Below are positions 1 to 6,355 of a stretch of 19,696 bases of DNA, in pieces. Under the pieces are notes generated by a model, which saw nothing but the letters and a program-made list of their open reading frames with translations, searched no databases and had not been told where the DNA came from. The stretch is from CANIGN01 sp964538275. Its GTDB lineage: Bacteria > Bdellovibrionota > UBA2428. Position 1 is the stretch's first letter. The number at the start of each line of letters is the position of its first letter. The stretch spans positions 1 through 19,696 of the forward strand of contig CAZIFW010000043.1 of NCBI GenBank assembly GCA_964538275.1, read 5' to 3'. Made by a program: the position numbers and the translations under genes.

Positions 1-1240
1 CAGAATAAGGAAATCTAATTACAAGAAAGCCTACCAACAAAGAGAGATACCTATAACTAGTAAAACTTTTTCCAATCAAAACGATTAAATTTAATAAAAT
101 TACAAACGGGAAGATTAAAATGGGATAAAACCCTCCAAAATTTAAATAGCCTTCCCCATAAAGAAGCGTTACTAATGAAATATCTGGCACATCACTAAAC
201 ATCTTACCTGCAATTACTGTAACTGTTTCAACCTTATCAGGCATTATGCTTCTAGGTACAAAACTATAAAAAGGCTTTAAAAAAGTAAAATTTTCCAAAT
301 TTATTTCGAAAGTTGGAATTACTTTTGTAACTGAAAATAATATATTTAAATTTACCGTTTCAAAAACACCTTTCATTACAAAAAAGATCACATCTTCAGC
401 GTTCAATAGCTGTTTCCATAACGCTGCTCCAGCATAAGAAATTCCATAGCTATGTTGCAAAGACCTAAAGATTCCATACCCTGAAAGTAGAACCCCTAAA
501 AAAGCTCCCAGTATGCTCCAATATAAAATTAACTTATAACTTTTCCGATCTATACAAGCTGCAAAGAAAACAACAAAACATAAGAGCAAAGAAATACGAT
601 TTCCTGTCACGAGAAGCTCAAGAATCATAATAAGTGCAACCATTTTAAATACTAACGGCCCACTCTTGAATCGTCTTGCAAAGACATGAAAAATGTCCGA
701 TATAAAAACCATTTTTAGAGCAAATAGAATAAATATAAAGACAACCCCAGCTTGACCAAATTTTTCAAAAAAGTGCACTCTAGCTTCATTCCAGTGCGTA
801 GCATCTTTTAAAACAAATAAGCAAAATAAACCGTAACTAATTAAAAGTGCACCAAAAGAAAAAACAGATCGCCTCCAAGCACTTTGAACAGAAGCAACTT
901 CATATTTTTTCTCTAAAACCCGAGCTGAATTAATTTGGTAAATTAATAATATTCCATGAAAAAGCGCAACAAAGAAAAGCACTTTAATCATGACTAGAAT
1001 ATCATCGGAAGCAAGCCCAATTAATGCAAACTCTGGCCTAACCCCAGGAAGTGGGCCACTATCTTCAACACTTAATTCTCCTCGAAAGACATAAACTAAT
1101 ACAGGTATAACTAAAAAATATAACCCACCTAAAGCCATCCCAAGAGGAACAGATAGTGCTGATTTATTTGCGGAAAACTTAATAGAACAAAAACAAAGTA
1201 AAACTATTAATGCAGTAAATACATAAACAAGTAAAATCAT
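1..1240 (-). CDS. Wzy-like O-antigen/oligosaccharide polymerase, C-terminal end missing at window edge
   Basis: An open frame starts at an ATG at 1240-1238 and runs off the left edge without a stop, giving at least 413 residues. A GGAAG ribosome binding site sits 4 bases upstream, and an in-frame TAA lies just beyond it, so the start is well constrained. The protein is strongly hydrophobic, with about ten candidate membrane segments beginning at residue 1 (MILLVYVFTALIVLLCF). Near the visible end is a segment reading RSIMPDK, then a loop, then LYGEGYLNFGGF. That pattern resembles the large periplasmic loop of Wzy polymerases, where an arginine/proline segment precedes a G-E-x-Y-x-N-F-G motif. 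Wzy proteins polymerise undecaprenyl-diphosphate-linked repeat units at the periplasmic face of the inner membrane. The neighbouring glycosyltransferase genes support this role. An O-antigen ligase or another multispanning glycan protein remains possible. Confidence 0.72.
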   Translation of the reverse strand, partial: MILLVYVFTALIVLLCFCSIKFSANKSALSVPLGMALGGLYFLVIPVLVYVFRGELSVEDSGPLPGVRPEFALIGLASDDILVMIKVLFFVALFHGILLIYQINSARVLEKKYEVASVQSAWRRSVFSFGALLISYGLFCLFVLKDATHWNEARVHFFEKFGQAGVVFIFILFALKMVFISDIFHVFARRFKSGPLVFKMVALIMILELLVTGNRISLLLCFVVFFAACIDRKSYKLILYWSILGAFLGVLLSGYGIFRSLQHSYGISYAGAALWKQLLNAEDVIFFVMKGVFETVNLNILFSVTKVIPTFEINLENFTFLKPFYSFVPRSIMPDKVETVTVIAGKMFSDVPDISLVTLLYGEGYLNFGGFYPILIFPFVILLNLIVLIGKSFTSYRYLSLLVGFLVIRFPYS

Positions 1241-1311
1241 GAAACTTCCATCATCGCTCTCTTAGATATTAACCCACTAGCGCACGAGCTCTATGCGTCA
1301 ATATTACCTCC

Positions 1312-2217
1312 TTAAAAAAACTTTTTATAAATCATATAAAAGATCGTTTTAAGTCTTTCTTTAAATGAAGATCCCATGAAATAACGTCGAAATTCTCGCA
1401 TTAATCTATTTTCAATTGTTGGATCTGGTAGATCAAAATTAGAAACTTTTTTAGCGATCACTGACTCTACTTCTTGATTGAATCTGTCATATTTTACTTT
1501 ATGTACGCCTTTACCATCAAAACCAACATTATTGATAAAACTATCCTTGGCCCAAAGACAAAGACCCTTATTAGTAAAAATATGAAAATACCATCTAATA
1601 AGCCATGAATTTATTTCACCTCGCAATTGTTTTTCTAAAAATTCGGAAAGTCCCTCACCAGCTGAATTAAATTTCTTTTTCATATTAGAATCCATAAGCA
1701 GCGCTTCATATTTTTCTTGATTGTCAAAATTACAACTTATCCAATCTTCTTTTCTTACGCCCCATCCCCAAGAACAAGGATAAGGAGTGAAGTATCCATC
1801 ATGATTAACTTTTGAATGAAGAGGTAATCCAAAACCAGAGATATGCATTACATTTCTTTGAGTCTCATACTTCTTAAATGCTTCATGCATGAAAGAATAA
1901 AAACCAGCCGTGGGAACACAATCATCTTCAAGAACAATCACTCTATTGTAATTTTTTAAAAATACCTTGTTCACTCCACTTATAACTGAAGCGGCTAGTC
2001 CTAAGTTCGTCTCATTTTCATAAAGTTCTACTTTTGCCCAGTTAATTCTTTTAATGAAATCTCTAAGCTCTTTAACTCTCTCAGCATTAGATGAATTTTT
2101 TGCTCCGTCTGAAAAAACAATCAATTCATTAATTCTATTTTTACGAATCCCCTCCAAGACTAATTTTGTTTGCTCAACACGATCATATATAAACAAAATA
2201 TTAGCGATACTGGCCAT
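1312..2217 (-). CDS. GT-A type glycosyltransferase (family-2-like)
   Basis: This 301-residue soluble protein starts with a Rossmann-like strand (IANILFIYDR) and continues with LIVFSDGAK, an equivalent of the nucleotide-binding start of GT-A enzymes. A conserved N-x-G-L-A-x-S motif follows at about residues 71-77. The segment VIVLEDDC at about 93-100 supplies the acidic DxD-like triad that binds the divalent metal and nucleotide sugar. The later PYPCSWGWGVRKEDW segment resembles the acceptor-side region of this group, in which a G-W-G motif is typical. It most likely adds one sugar to the lipid-linked glycan in the cytoplasm; donor and acceptor cannot be read from sequence. It lies upstream of the Wzy-like gene on the same strand with 71 bases between them, and divergent from the gene at 2301. 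No clear ribosome binding site precedes the ATG at 2217. Confidence 0.8.
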   Translation of the reverse strand: MASIANILFIYDRVEQTKLVLEGIRKNRINELIVFSDGAKNSSNAERVKELRDFIKRINWAKVELYENETNLGLAASVISGVNKVFLKNYNRVIVLEDDCVPTAGFYSFMHEAFKKYETQRNVMHISGFGLPLHSKVNHDGYFTPYPCSWGWGVRKEDWISCNFDNQEKYEALLMDSNMKKKFNSAGEGLSEFLEKQLRGEINSWLIRWYFHIFTNKGLCLWAKDSFINNVGFDGKGVHKVKYDRFNQEVESVIAKKVSNFDLPDPTIENRLMREFRRYFMGSSFKERLKTIFYMIYKKFF

Positions 2218-2259
2218 TATAAAATATTAGTTTACTTTTTAACTTAAAAGCACACTATT

Positions 2260-2288
2260 TTGACACCAGCATTATAAGAGAATTCAAT
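2260..2288 (+). promoter_or_regulatory. Possible sigma70-type promoter for the 2301-3750 gene pair
   Basis: A perfect TTGACA (2260-2265) is followed after 17 bases by TTCAAT (2283-2288), a weak -10 match. A better hexamer, TATACT at 2288-2293, is 22 bases from the -35 box, which is too far. The site lies in the 83-base divergent spacer just ahead of the ATG at 2301, where a promoter is expected. No transcript evidence exists and the -10 box is poor. Confidence 0.3.
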
Positions 2289-2300
2289 ATACTAGCAGAG

Positions 2301-3203
2301 ATGTTGCTTAACTACGGCTCCAGCACAAGACGTTTTATACGCCGATGTGTAAACCTACTTCGTAGATACAAAGATTACCCTGGAATTGAGATACTTGATG
2401 GTGAGGCTGGAAATTTATTCATTGCTGATGCACTCGTAAAAGACCAACCGCAGCTTATCGCTCGTATTGGTGGTACCGAACTACAAGTCATTAAAGCATT
2501 TGAACTAAATCAAAAAATTCCCGAAGAGACTCGCATAGGAATTGGTAGGGATTCTGGAGTCTTCCCTCAAAACGATGAAATGCTACTCAACTTCTATAAA
2601 ATTTATATCGAAGCTATCAAATCTTCTGATGCACTTGGGGTTTGGTATATGCCTTACGAGTCTAAAGTAATAAAAAAATACGCACCCCAAGCAAAACTGT
2701 TCCCACTAAGGAGTTTAGAGCCGTATTATTGGAATAATCCATGGTCAAGGGTCTTAAAAGGAAAGACTGTTCTAGTCATCCACCCCTTTTCTGAATCCAT
2801 TCAAAATCAGTTTAAAAAGAAAGATCTACTCTTTAAAGACAAACCGGGCATTTTACCTGATTTCAATTTAAAAACATACAAATCTGTTCAATCGTTAAAT
2901 TCTAATCCCACAGAATTTTTAAATTGGGAAGATGCCTTACACCATATGCAAAAAGAAGTTGAAAATATTGATTTTGATATAGCGATTATTGGAGCAGGAG
3001 CTTATGGATTTCCACTAGGTTCTTATATTAAAAAAAATCTTAGAAAATCTGCCGTACTCTTGGGTGGAGCAACTCAAATACTTTTTGGAATAAAAGGTAA
3101 TCGATGGAATAACTATGGTCTTTACAATGAACATTGGACATCTCCTCTTGAGTCAGAAGGCATTCCAAATAAAAACAAAATAGAAGGGGGAGCTTACTGG
3201 TAA
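2301..3203 (+). CDS. Probable GT-D-fold glycosyltransferase (DUF1792/GT101-like)
   Basis: This is a 300-residue protein without membrane segments. Two motifs stand out. ARIGGTE at residues 54-60 resembles the R-x-G-D/G-x-E signature near the start of GT-D (DUF1792) domains. IGAGAYGFPLGSYI followed by LLGGATQILFGIKGNRW (about 230-269) matches the conserved C-terminal glycine-rich half often seen in unnamed proteins of polysaccharide clusters. GT-D enzymes were described for streptococcal adhesin glycosylation and transfer glucose from UDP-glucose; the donor here is unknown. The gene is followed after one base by the acetyltransferase gene at 3205, so they should be co-transcribed. The ATG at 2301 has only a weak upstream GCAGAG. 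The family assignment rests on motif memory, not on an alignment, and a different uncharacterised transferase family is possible. Confidence 0.62.
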   Translation: MLLNYGSSTRRFIRRCVNLLRRYKDYPGIEILDGEAGNLFIADALVKDQPQLIARIGGTELQVIKAFELNQKIPEETRIGIGRDSGVFPQNDEMLLNFYKIYIEAIKSSDALGVWYMPYESKVIKKYAPQAKLFPLRSLEPYYWNNPWSRVLKGKTVLVIHPFSESIQNQFKKKDLLFKDKPGILPDFNLKTYKSVQSLNSNPTEFLNWEDALHHMQKEVENIDFDIAIIGAGAYGFPLGSYIKKNLRKSAVLLGGATQILFGIKGNRWNNYGLYNEHWTSPLESEGIPNKNKIEGGAYW

Positions 3204-3204
3204 C

Positions 3205-3750
3205 ATGAAATATTATCTTAAAGCTATTTATTACTCACTTGTTAAGCATTTAAGAGTTCAAGGTCATGTTAAAATTGGCAAACGATTTCAAATTCTTCAA
3301 GGTTCAATTGTTAACGCACCTAATGGGCTCACTATAGGCAATGACACTTATATTGGACGTAATTGTTCTATAATATGCGACGGATGTATAGGTAACTTTG
3401 TTCTTATATCTGATTCTGTTGGAATTGTTGGAAAATACGATCATGACCTTAAAGAAATAGGAACTCCAATTAGATATGCTAAATGGGTTGGAGATGAAGA
3501 CTATTCATTAAGCCCTAGCAAACTAGGGATTAGTATTGAGGATGATGTATGGATTGGATTTGGAGCAATCATTCTATCAGGAATAAAAATAGGAAAAGGG
3601 GCTGTTATAGGAGCAGGATCCTTGGTTCTCAACGATGTAGCTCCTTATAGTATTGTTGTAGGATCACCCGCTAAAGAAGTATCTAAGCGCTTTTCTGATT
3701 TAAAACAAATAGCTGAGCACGAAGAAAAAATAAAAAACTTCCAAAAATGA
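3205..3750 (+). CDS. Hexapeptide-repeat O-acetyltransferase (left-handed beta-helix, WcaF/CysE-like)
   Basis: The 181-residue protein carries imperfect hexapeptide repeats (I/V-G-x-x-x-x) at about residues 43-75 and again at 107-146 (ISIEDDVWIGFGAIILSGIKIGKGAVIGAGSLV). These fold into a left-handed beta-helix. It ends with the typical closing motif VVGSPAKEV (151-159). A histidine in GKYDHDL (H80) lies in the inserted loop, where this family has its catalytic His. The expected reaction is acetyl transfer from acetyl-CoA to a sugar hydroxyl of the glycan made by the surrounding genes. The ATG lies one base after the TAA of the previous gene. A GGGGGAG at 3186-3192, inside that gene's end, can serve as ribosome binding site. 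The gene converges on the phosphoglycosyl transferase gene with only 4 bases between stops. The exact substrate is unknown. Confidence 0.85.
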   Translation: MKYYLKAIYYSLVKHLRVQGHVKIGKRFQILQGSIVNAPNGLTIGNDTYIGRNCSIICDGCIGNFVLISDSVGIVGKYDHDLKEIGTPIRYAKWVGDEDYSLSPSKLGISIEDDVWIGFGAIILSGIKIGKGAVIGAGSLVLNDVAPYSIVVGSPAKEVSKRFSDLKQIAEHEEKIKNFQK

Positions 3751-3754
3751 AAGC

Positions 3755-4456
3755 CTAGAGCTTTTCACCAATACTGACTATGTAAAAAGTTCTCATGAAA
3801 ATCCAGCAATCAACTGCAAGGCTCATTTTACGTACATAGTAAGAGTCTAAACGAGCTTTTAAATGAGGATCATTTATTCCTGAGTTTCTAGCTTGCCATA
3901 GTCCAGATATCCCAGGTCGAACTGCAAAACGTGCAACGTAGCGAGGATTAAAATATAGATTTTCTTCAAAAAGGTAAGGTCTAGGACCAATAAGAAGCAT
4001 ATCTCCCTTAACAACGTTTATTAATTGTGGAAGCTCATCCCATTTCCATTTCCGTAAAAATTTTCCAAGACGTCCATCTACACGAGGATCCTGCGAAACC
4101 TTTTCTAAAGCTCTAAAGCCCATTTCAACTACTTTTGGAGAGTTATTTCGCATTGTTCGAAATTTGTATGCCCAGAAAAGCTTTCCGTTCTTACCCACTC
4201 TACTCTGCTTGTATATAACTGGCCCTCCCATGCGCCAGTAAATAAGTAATGAGATAAACAACATAAGAGGACTTAATAGTACGAGTAAAACAAAAGCCGT
4301 TGCAGTTTCCAAAACAACTTTCAAATAATAATAATTTGGAAGCTTATCTTGAATCTCAAATAATTTTTTTTGAAACTCTAATGCACTTACAAGCTCAGGA
4401 TTAATAGTCTCTGGAACAGGCAACTGCACCACGTTCCTCTTTGCAACTAAAGCCAT
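3755..4456 (-). CDS. Undecaprenyl-phosphate sugar phosphotransferase (small monotopic PGT, bacterial sugar transferase family)
   Basis: This 233-residue protein contains the complete catalytic module of the WbaP/WcaJ/PglC family. A single membrane-inserting helix (about residues 47-74) contains the Ser-Pro break (LLSPLMLF) that makes it a re-entrant, monotopic helix. Then follow GGPVIYKQSRVG (77-88), YKFRTM (97-102), WDELPQLINV (139-148) with the catalytic Asp140-Glu141 dyad, GDMLLIGPRP (151-160) and RPGISGLWQ (180-188). The enzyme moves a sugar-1-phosphate from a nucleotide sugar to undecaprenyl phosphate and starts repeat-unit synthesis. It lacks the four-helix N-terminal domain of WbaP, having only about 45 residues there. 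The ATG at 4456 has AAGGA directly abutting it, which is poor spacing. A GTG at codon 10, preceded by AGAGGA, is an alternative start. The SLBB gene upstream is a plausible operon partner. Confidence 0.9.
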   Translation of the reverse strand: MALVAKRNVVQLPVPETINPELVSALEFQKKLFEIQDKLPNYYYLKVVLETATAFVLLVLLSPLMLFISLLIYWRMGGPVIYKQSRVGKNGKLFWAYKFRTMRNNSPKVVEMGFRALEKVSQDPRVDGRLGKFLRKWKWDELPQLINVVKGDMLLIGPRPYLFEENLYFNPRYVARFAVRPGISGLWQARNSGINDPHLKARLDSYYVRKMSLAVDCWIFMRTFYIVSIGEKL

Positions 4457-4560
4457 TCCTTAGTATCGGAACTTAAAAAAAAATTTTGAAAATAAAAAAG
4501 AATGTTCTTCTTAATAAAAAATTAACAAACTTATAAAAGTGTCAATGACTCGTCTAAAAA

Positions 4561-5115
4561 CTACTTAGTTCGATCGTAAATTGTAACACCCGCCACTCCA
4601 ATACTCGCAATTGAGGCAATGAAAGCAACAAGGTATACCAAGCGAGGGTCGATGTAAGTTTTCTTTGGTACAACATAAATTATGTCATTCGGTTGAAGAA
4701 CGACGTCGTTTTCACTTGGATTATCAAAAATTTTAGCCACATCTACGGTGAAAACCTTTTCTTTGCTGTCAGAAACACGTTTGATTTTGACTTCATCAAG
4801 CTCAGCATCATCTGTGGGACCACGTGCATACGACAAAAGAGTCGTTAATGTTGTATTTTTAGGAATTCTAAACAAACCACTTGTCTTAGTTGCACCCCAA
4901 AGATTTACTGGAATCATAACGGCACCAGGGTAATAGCCTGCTACAAAGTCTCCTAACCCGCCTTCAGCTTGGTTGTTCCAATCTCCGCCTAAGTTATATT
5001 TTTTAGGATTTCGCTCTATCCTAGGAGCCCCTTCTGTAAGACTTTGTGCCTGCGCTAGCTGCGCAGAAATAAATGAGAAGCAAACAATGAACGACAAAAA
5101 TCTTTTAAAAGACAT
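4561..5115 (-). CDS. Small SLBB-domain protein, polysaccharide-export (Wza-like) family, secreted
   Basis: This 184-residue protein has a signal peptide (residues 1 to about 23, hydrophobic core then AQA). The SLBB-like core is at about 67-149: GAVMIPVNLWGATKTSGLFRI, a helix TLTTLLSYARGPTDDAE, the strand VKIKRV and the closing LQPNDIIYV. It ends with a hydrophobic helix at about 158-180 and a charged tail (DRTK). Wza-type exporters normally begin with a poly-export domain followed by two or more SLBB domains and end with an amphipathic outer-membrane helix. Here the first domain is absent, and no lipobox Cys is seen. The C-terminal helix could insert in the outer or the inner membrane. Adjacency to the phosphoglycosyl transferase (104-base gap) supports a role in glycan export or in controlling it. 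Subcellular placement is inferred. Confidence 0.72.
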   Translation of the reverse strand: MSFKRFLSFIVCFSFISAQLAQAQSLTEGAPRIERNPKKYNLGGDWNNQAEGGLGDFVAGYYPGAVMIPVNLWGATKTSGLFRIPKNTTLTTLLSYARGPTDDAELDEVKIKRVSDSKEKVFTVDVAKIFDNPSENDVVLQPNDIIYVVPKKTYIDPRLVYLVAFIASIASIGVAGVTIYDRTK

Positions 5116-5181
5116 AGGAATATCGTCTCTTAATTTTTCACGAATCGAAGTGTATGATTTTTGACCTTGCCACAGTGTGAC

Positions 5182-5201
5182 GTAAGTAAATTGACACTTA
5201 C
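5182..5201. repeat. Short inverted repeat at the end of the P1 peptidase gene
   Basis: GTAAGT (5182-5187) and ACTTAC (5196-5201) form a 6-bp stem with an 8-base loop. The stem touches the peptidase stop codon (minus strand TAG at 5203-5201). There is no following T-run in the minus direction, so it is at best a weak terminator or a protein-binding palindrome upstream of the SLBB gene. Confidence 0.25.
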
Positions 5202-6310
5202 TAAATCAGAGAAGAATCCATGTAAGTTTTCAAATCTTCTAAAGGAACTGCTGGTACAAAATGTCCATTTGCTCCATGCATTGAATCTGCCATTGTAAGG
5301 GAATTCCATATGGCTTCTTCAGTAGCCTCCATTGCAGCTACGTAAAATGGATTTACATAAGTGTCGTGAAAAGCCCTGAAAGTATAGTAAGCAGAGTCAC
5401 CAAAGCGTTCAATTTTATTAGCTGTTGAAAACGCTAAAATGATTTCACCCGATCCATTGGCGGCGTAACTACCCACTCGACCAATTCCCAAACCCACTCT
5501 TTTTGCAATCCTGTTCAACTGGTGAACAGTAAAGGGAGCATCTGTAGCAAGCACGGCAATAATACTTCCGTAGTTATGCCTTCTTCTTTGATAATCGGTA
5601 AATTTAGTAGAAATTTTTCTACCTACAGGAATTCCATCAAGTCTAAGATCTTCCATTTCTCCAAAGTTACTCATTACAAGTACACCCACGGAATACTGAT
5701 CCTTACCGACAGTCACAATTCGAGAAGATGTTCCTATACCTGCTTTAAAGTCACAGGTGATCATCCCCGTACCACCACCCACTGAACCCTCTGCAACAGG
5801 TCCTGTGCTAGCAGACTCAATGGCTTCAACCACATTTTTATAAACAATGTGAGTTCCAGCTATATCATTCAACCAACTATCATCACATTCACCCACAATG
5901 GGAATCACCACATCATGGCGGTCGCCAATTTCAGGATATTGCTGAACCATATATTTCACGACAGATTCTCCGCAACTTCCAACACTCAATGTATTTGTAA
6001 GCAAGATGGGAGTTTCAATGATTCCCCACTCCATTATTTGCGTTAATCCCGAAACTTCGCCTGCTCCATTAAGGACAAAAGCACCTCCCTTAATGGATTG
6101 CGTGTATTCATTTCCGCCACTCGGTAAAATTGCAGTGACTCCGGTGCGCACAGCTCCTCTACGCGTACCCGGCTTACCCGTTCCACGAATTAAAGTTGAA
6201 TGCCCCACTTTTACCCCTGCAACATCCGTAATGGCGTTAAGCGGGCCCGTGGGCATTTTACCAATTTTAATTCCAAGATCGCGCAATCGTTTTCGTGTAT
6301 TTTTCATCAT
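5201..6310 (-). CDS. P1-family (DmpA-type) L-aminopeptidase/D-esterase, N-terminal nucleophile hydrolase
   Basis: The protein is 369 residues from the ATG at 6310; an upstream TTG at 6319 would give 372. It matches DmpA/BapA enzymes along its length: LNAITDVAGVKVGH near the start, SVGGGTGM and FKAGIGTSSR in the middle, then HNYGSIIAVLATDAP. In DmpA the Gly-Ser bond of this last motif is cut autocatalytically and the new N-terminal Ser is the nucleophile. Counting from the TTG start, that Ser is residue 252, and SGEIILAFSTAN (Ser290, Glu292) supplies the other conserved active-site residues. Known members release N-terminal amino acids from peptides, hydrolyse D-amino acid esters and amides, or act on beta-peptides. 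The specificity here is open. No signal peptide is visible, so it should be cytoplasmic. It lies downstream of the tandem ATP-grasp gene with a gap of about 45 bases, probably in one operon. Confidence 0.88.
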   Translation of the reverse strand: MMKNTRKRLRDLGIKIGKMPTGPLNAITDVAGVKVGHSTLIRGTGKPGTRRGAVRTGVTAILPSGGNEYTQSIKGGAFVLNGAGEVSGLTQIMEWGIIETPILLTNTLSVGSCGESVVKYMVQQYPEIGDRHDVVIPIVGECDDSWLNDIAGTHIVYKNVVEAIESASTGPVAEGSVGGGTGMITCDFKAGIGTSSRIVTVGKDQYSVGVLVMSNFGEMEDLRLDGIPVGRKISTKFTDYQRRRHNYGSIIAVLATDAPFTVHQLNRIAKRVGLGIGRVGSYAANGSGEIILAFSTANKIERFGDSAYYTFRAFHDTYVNPFYVAAMEATEEAIWNSLTMADSMHGANGHFVPAVPLEDLKTYMDSSLI

Positions 6311-6327
6311 AGTGGACAAGTTCCACT
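6311..6327 (-). repeat. Hairpin directly in front of the P1 peptidase ATG
   Basis: AGTGGA and TCCACT form a perfect 6-bp stem with a 5-base loop, immediately upstream of the ATG at 6310. The 5' arm contains GTGGA, the best ribosome-binding candidate for this gene. Pairing would mask it, which suggests translation depends on ribosomes arriving from the upstream ATP-grasp gene. The alternative TTG start (6319-6317) lies in the loop. Function is inferred. Confidence 0.35.
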
Positions 6328-6355
6328 TTAGTCCTAAGACACAAAGTTGGGTAGC

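Noticed and set aside
3751..3754. Terminator between the converging acetyltransferase and phosphoglycosyl transferase genes.
   Set aside because: Only 4 bases separate the stops and no hairpin with a T-run is visible there.
4517..4545. TTGACA (minus, 4545-4540) as a -35 box for the phosphoglycosyl transferase.
   Set aside because: No convincing -10 hexamer sits 16-18 bases downstream in the A/T-rich spacer; chance is likely.
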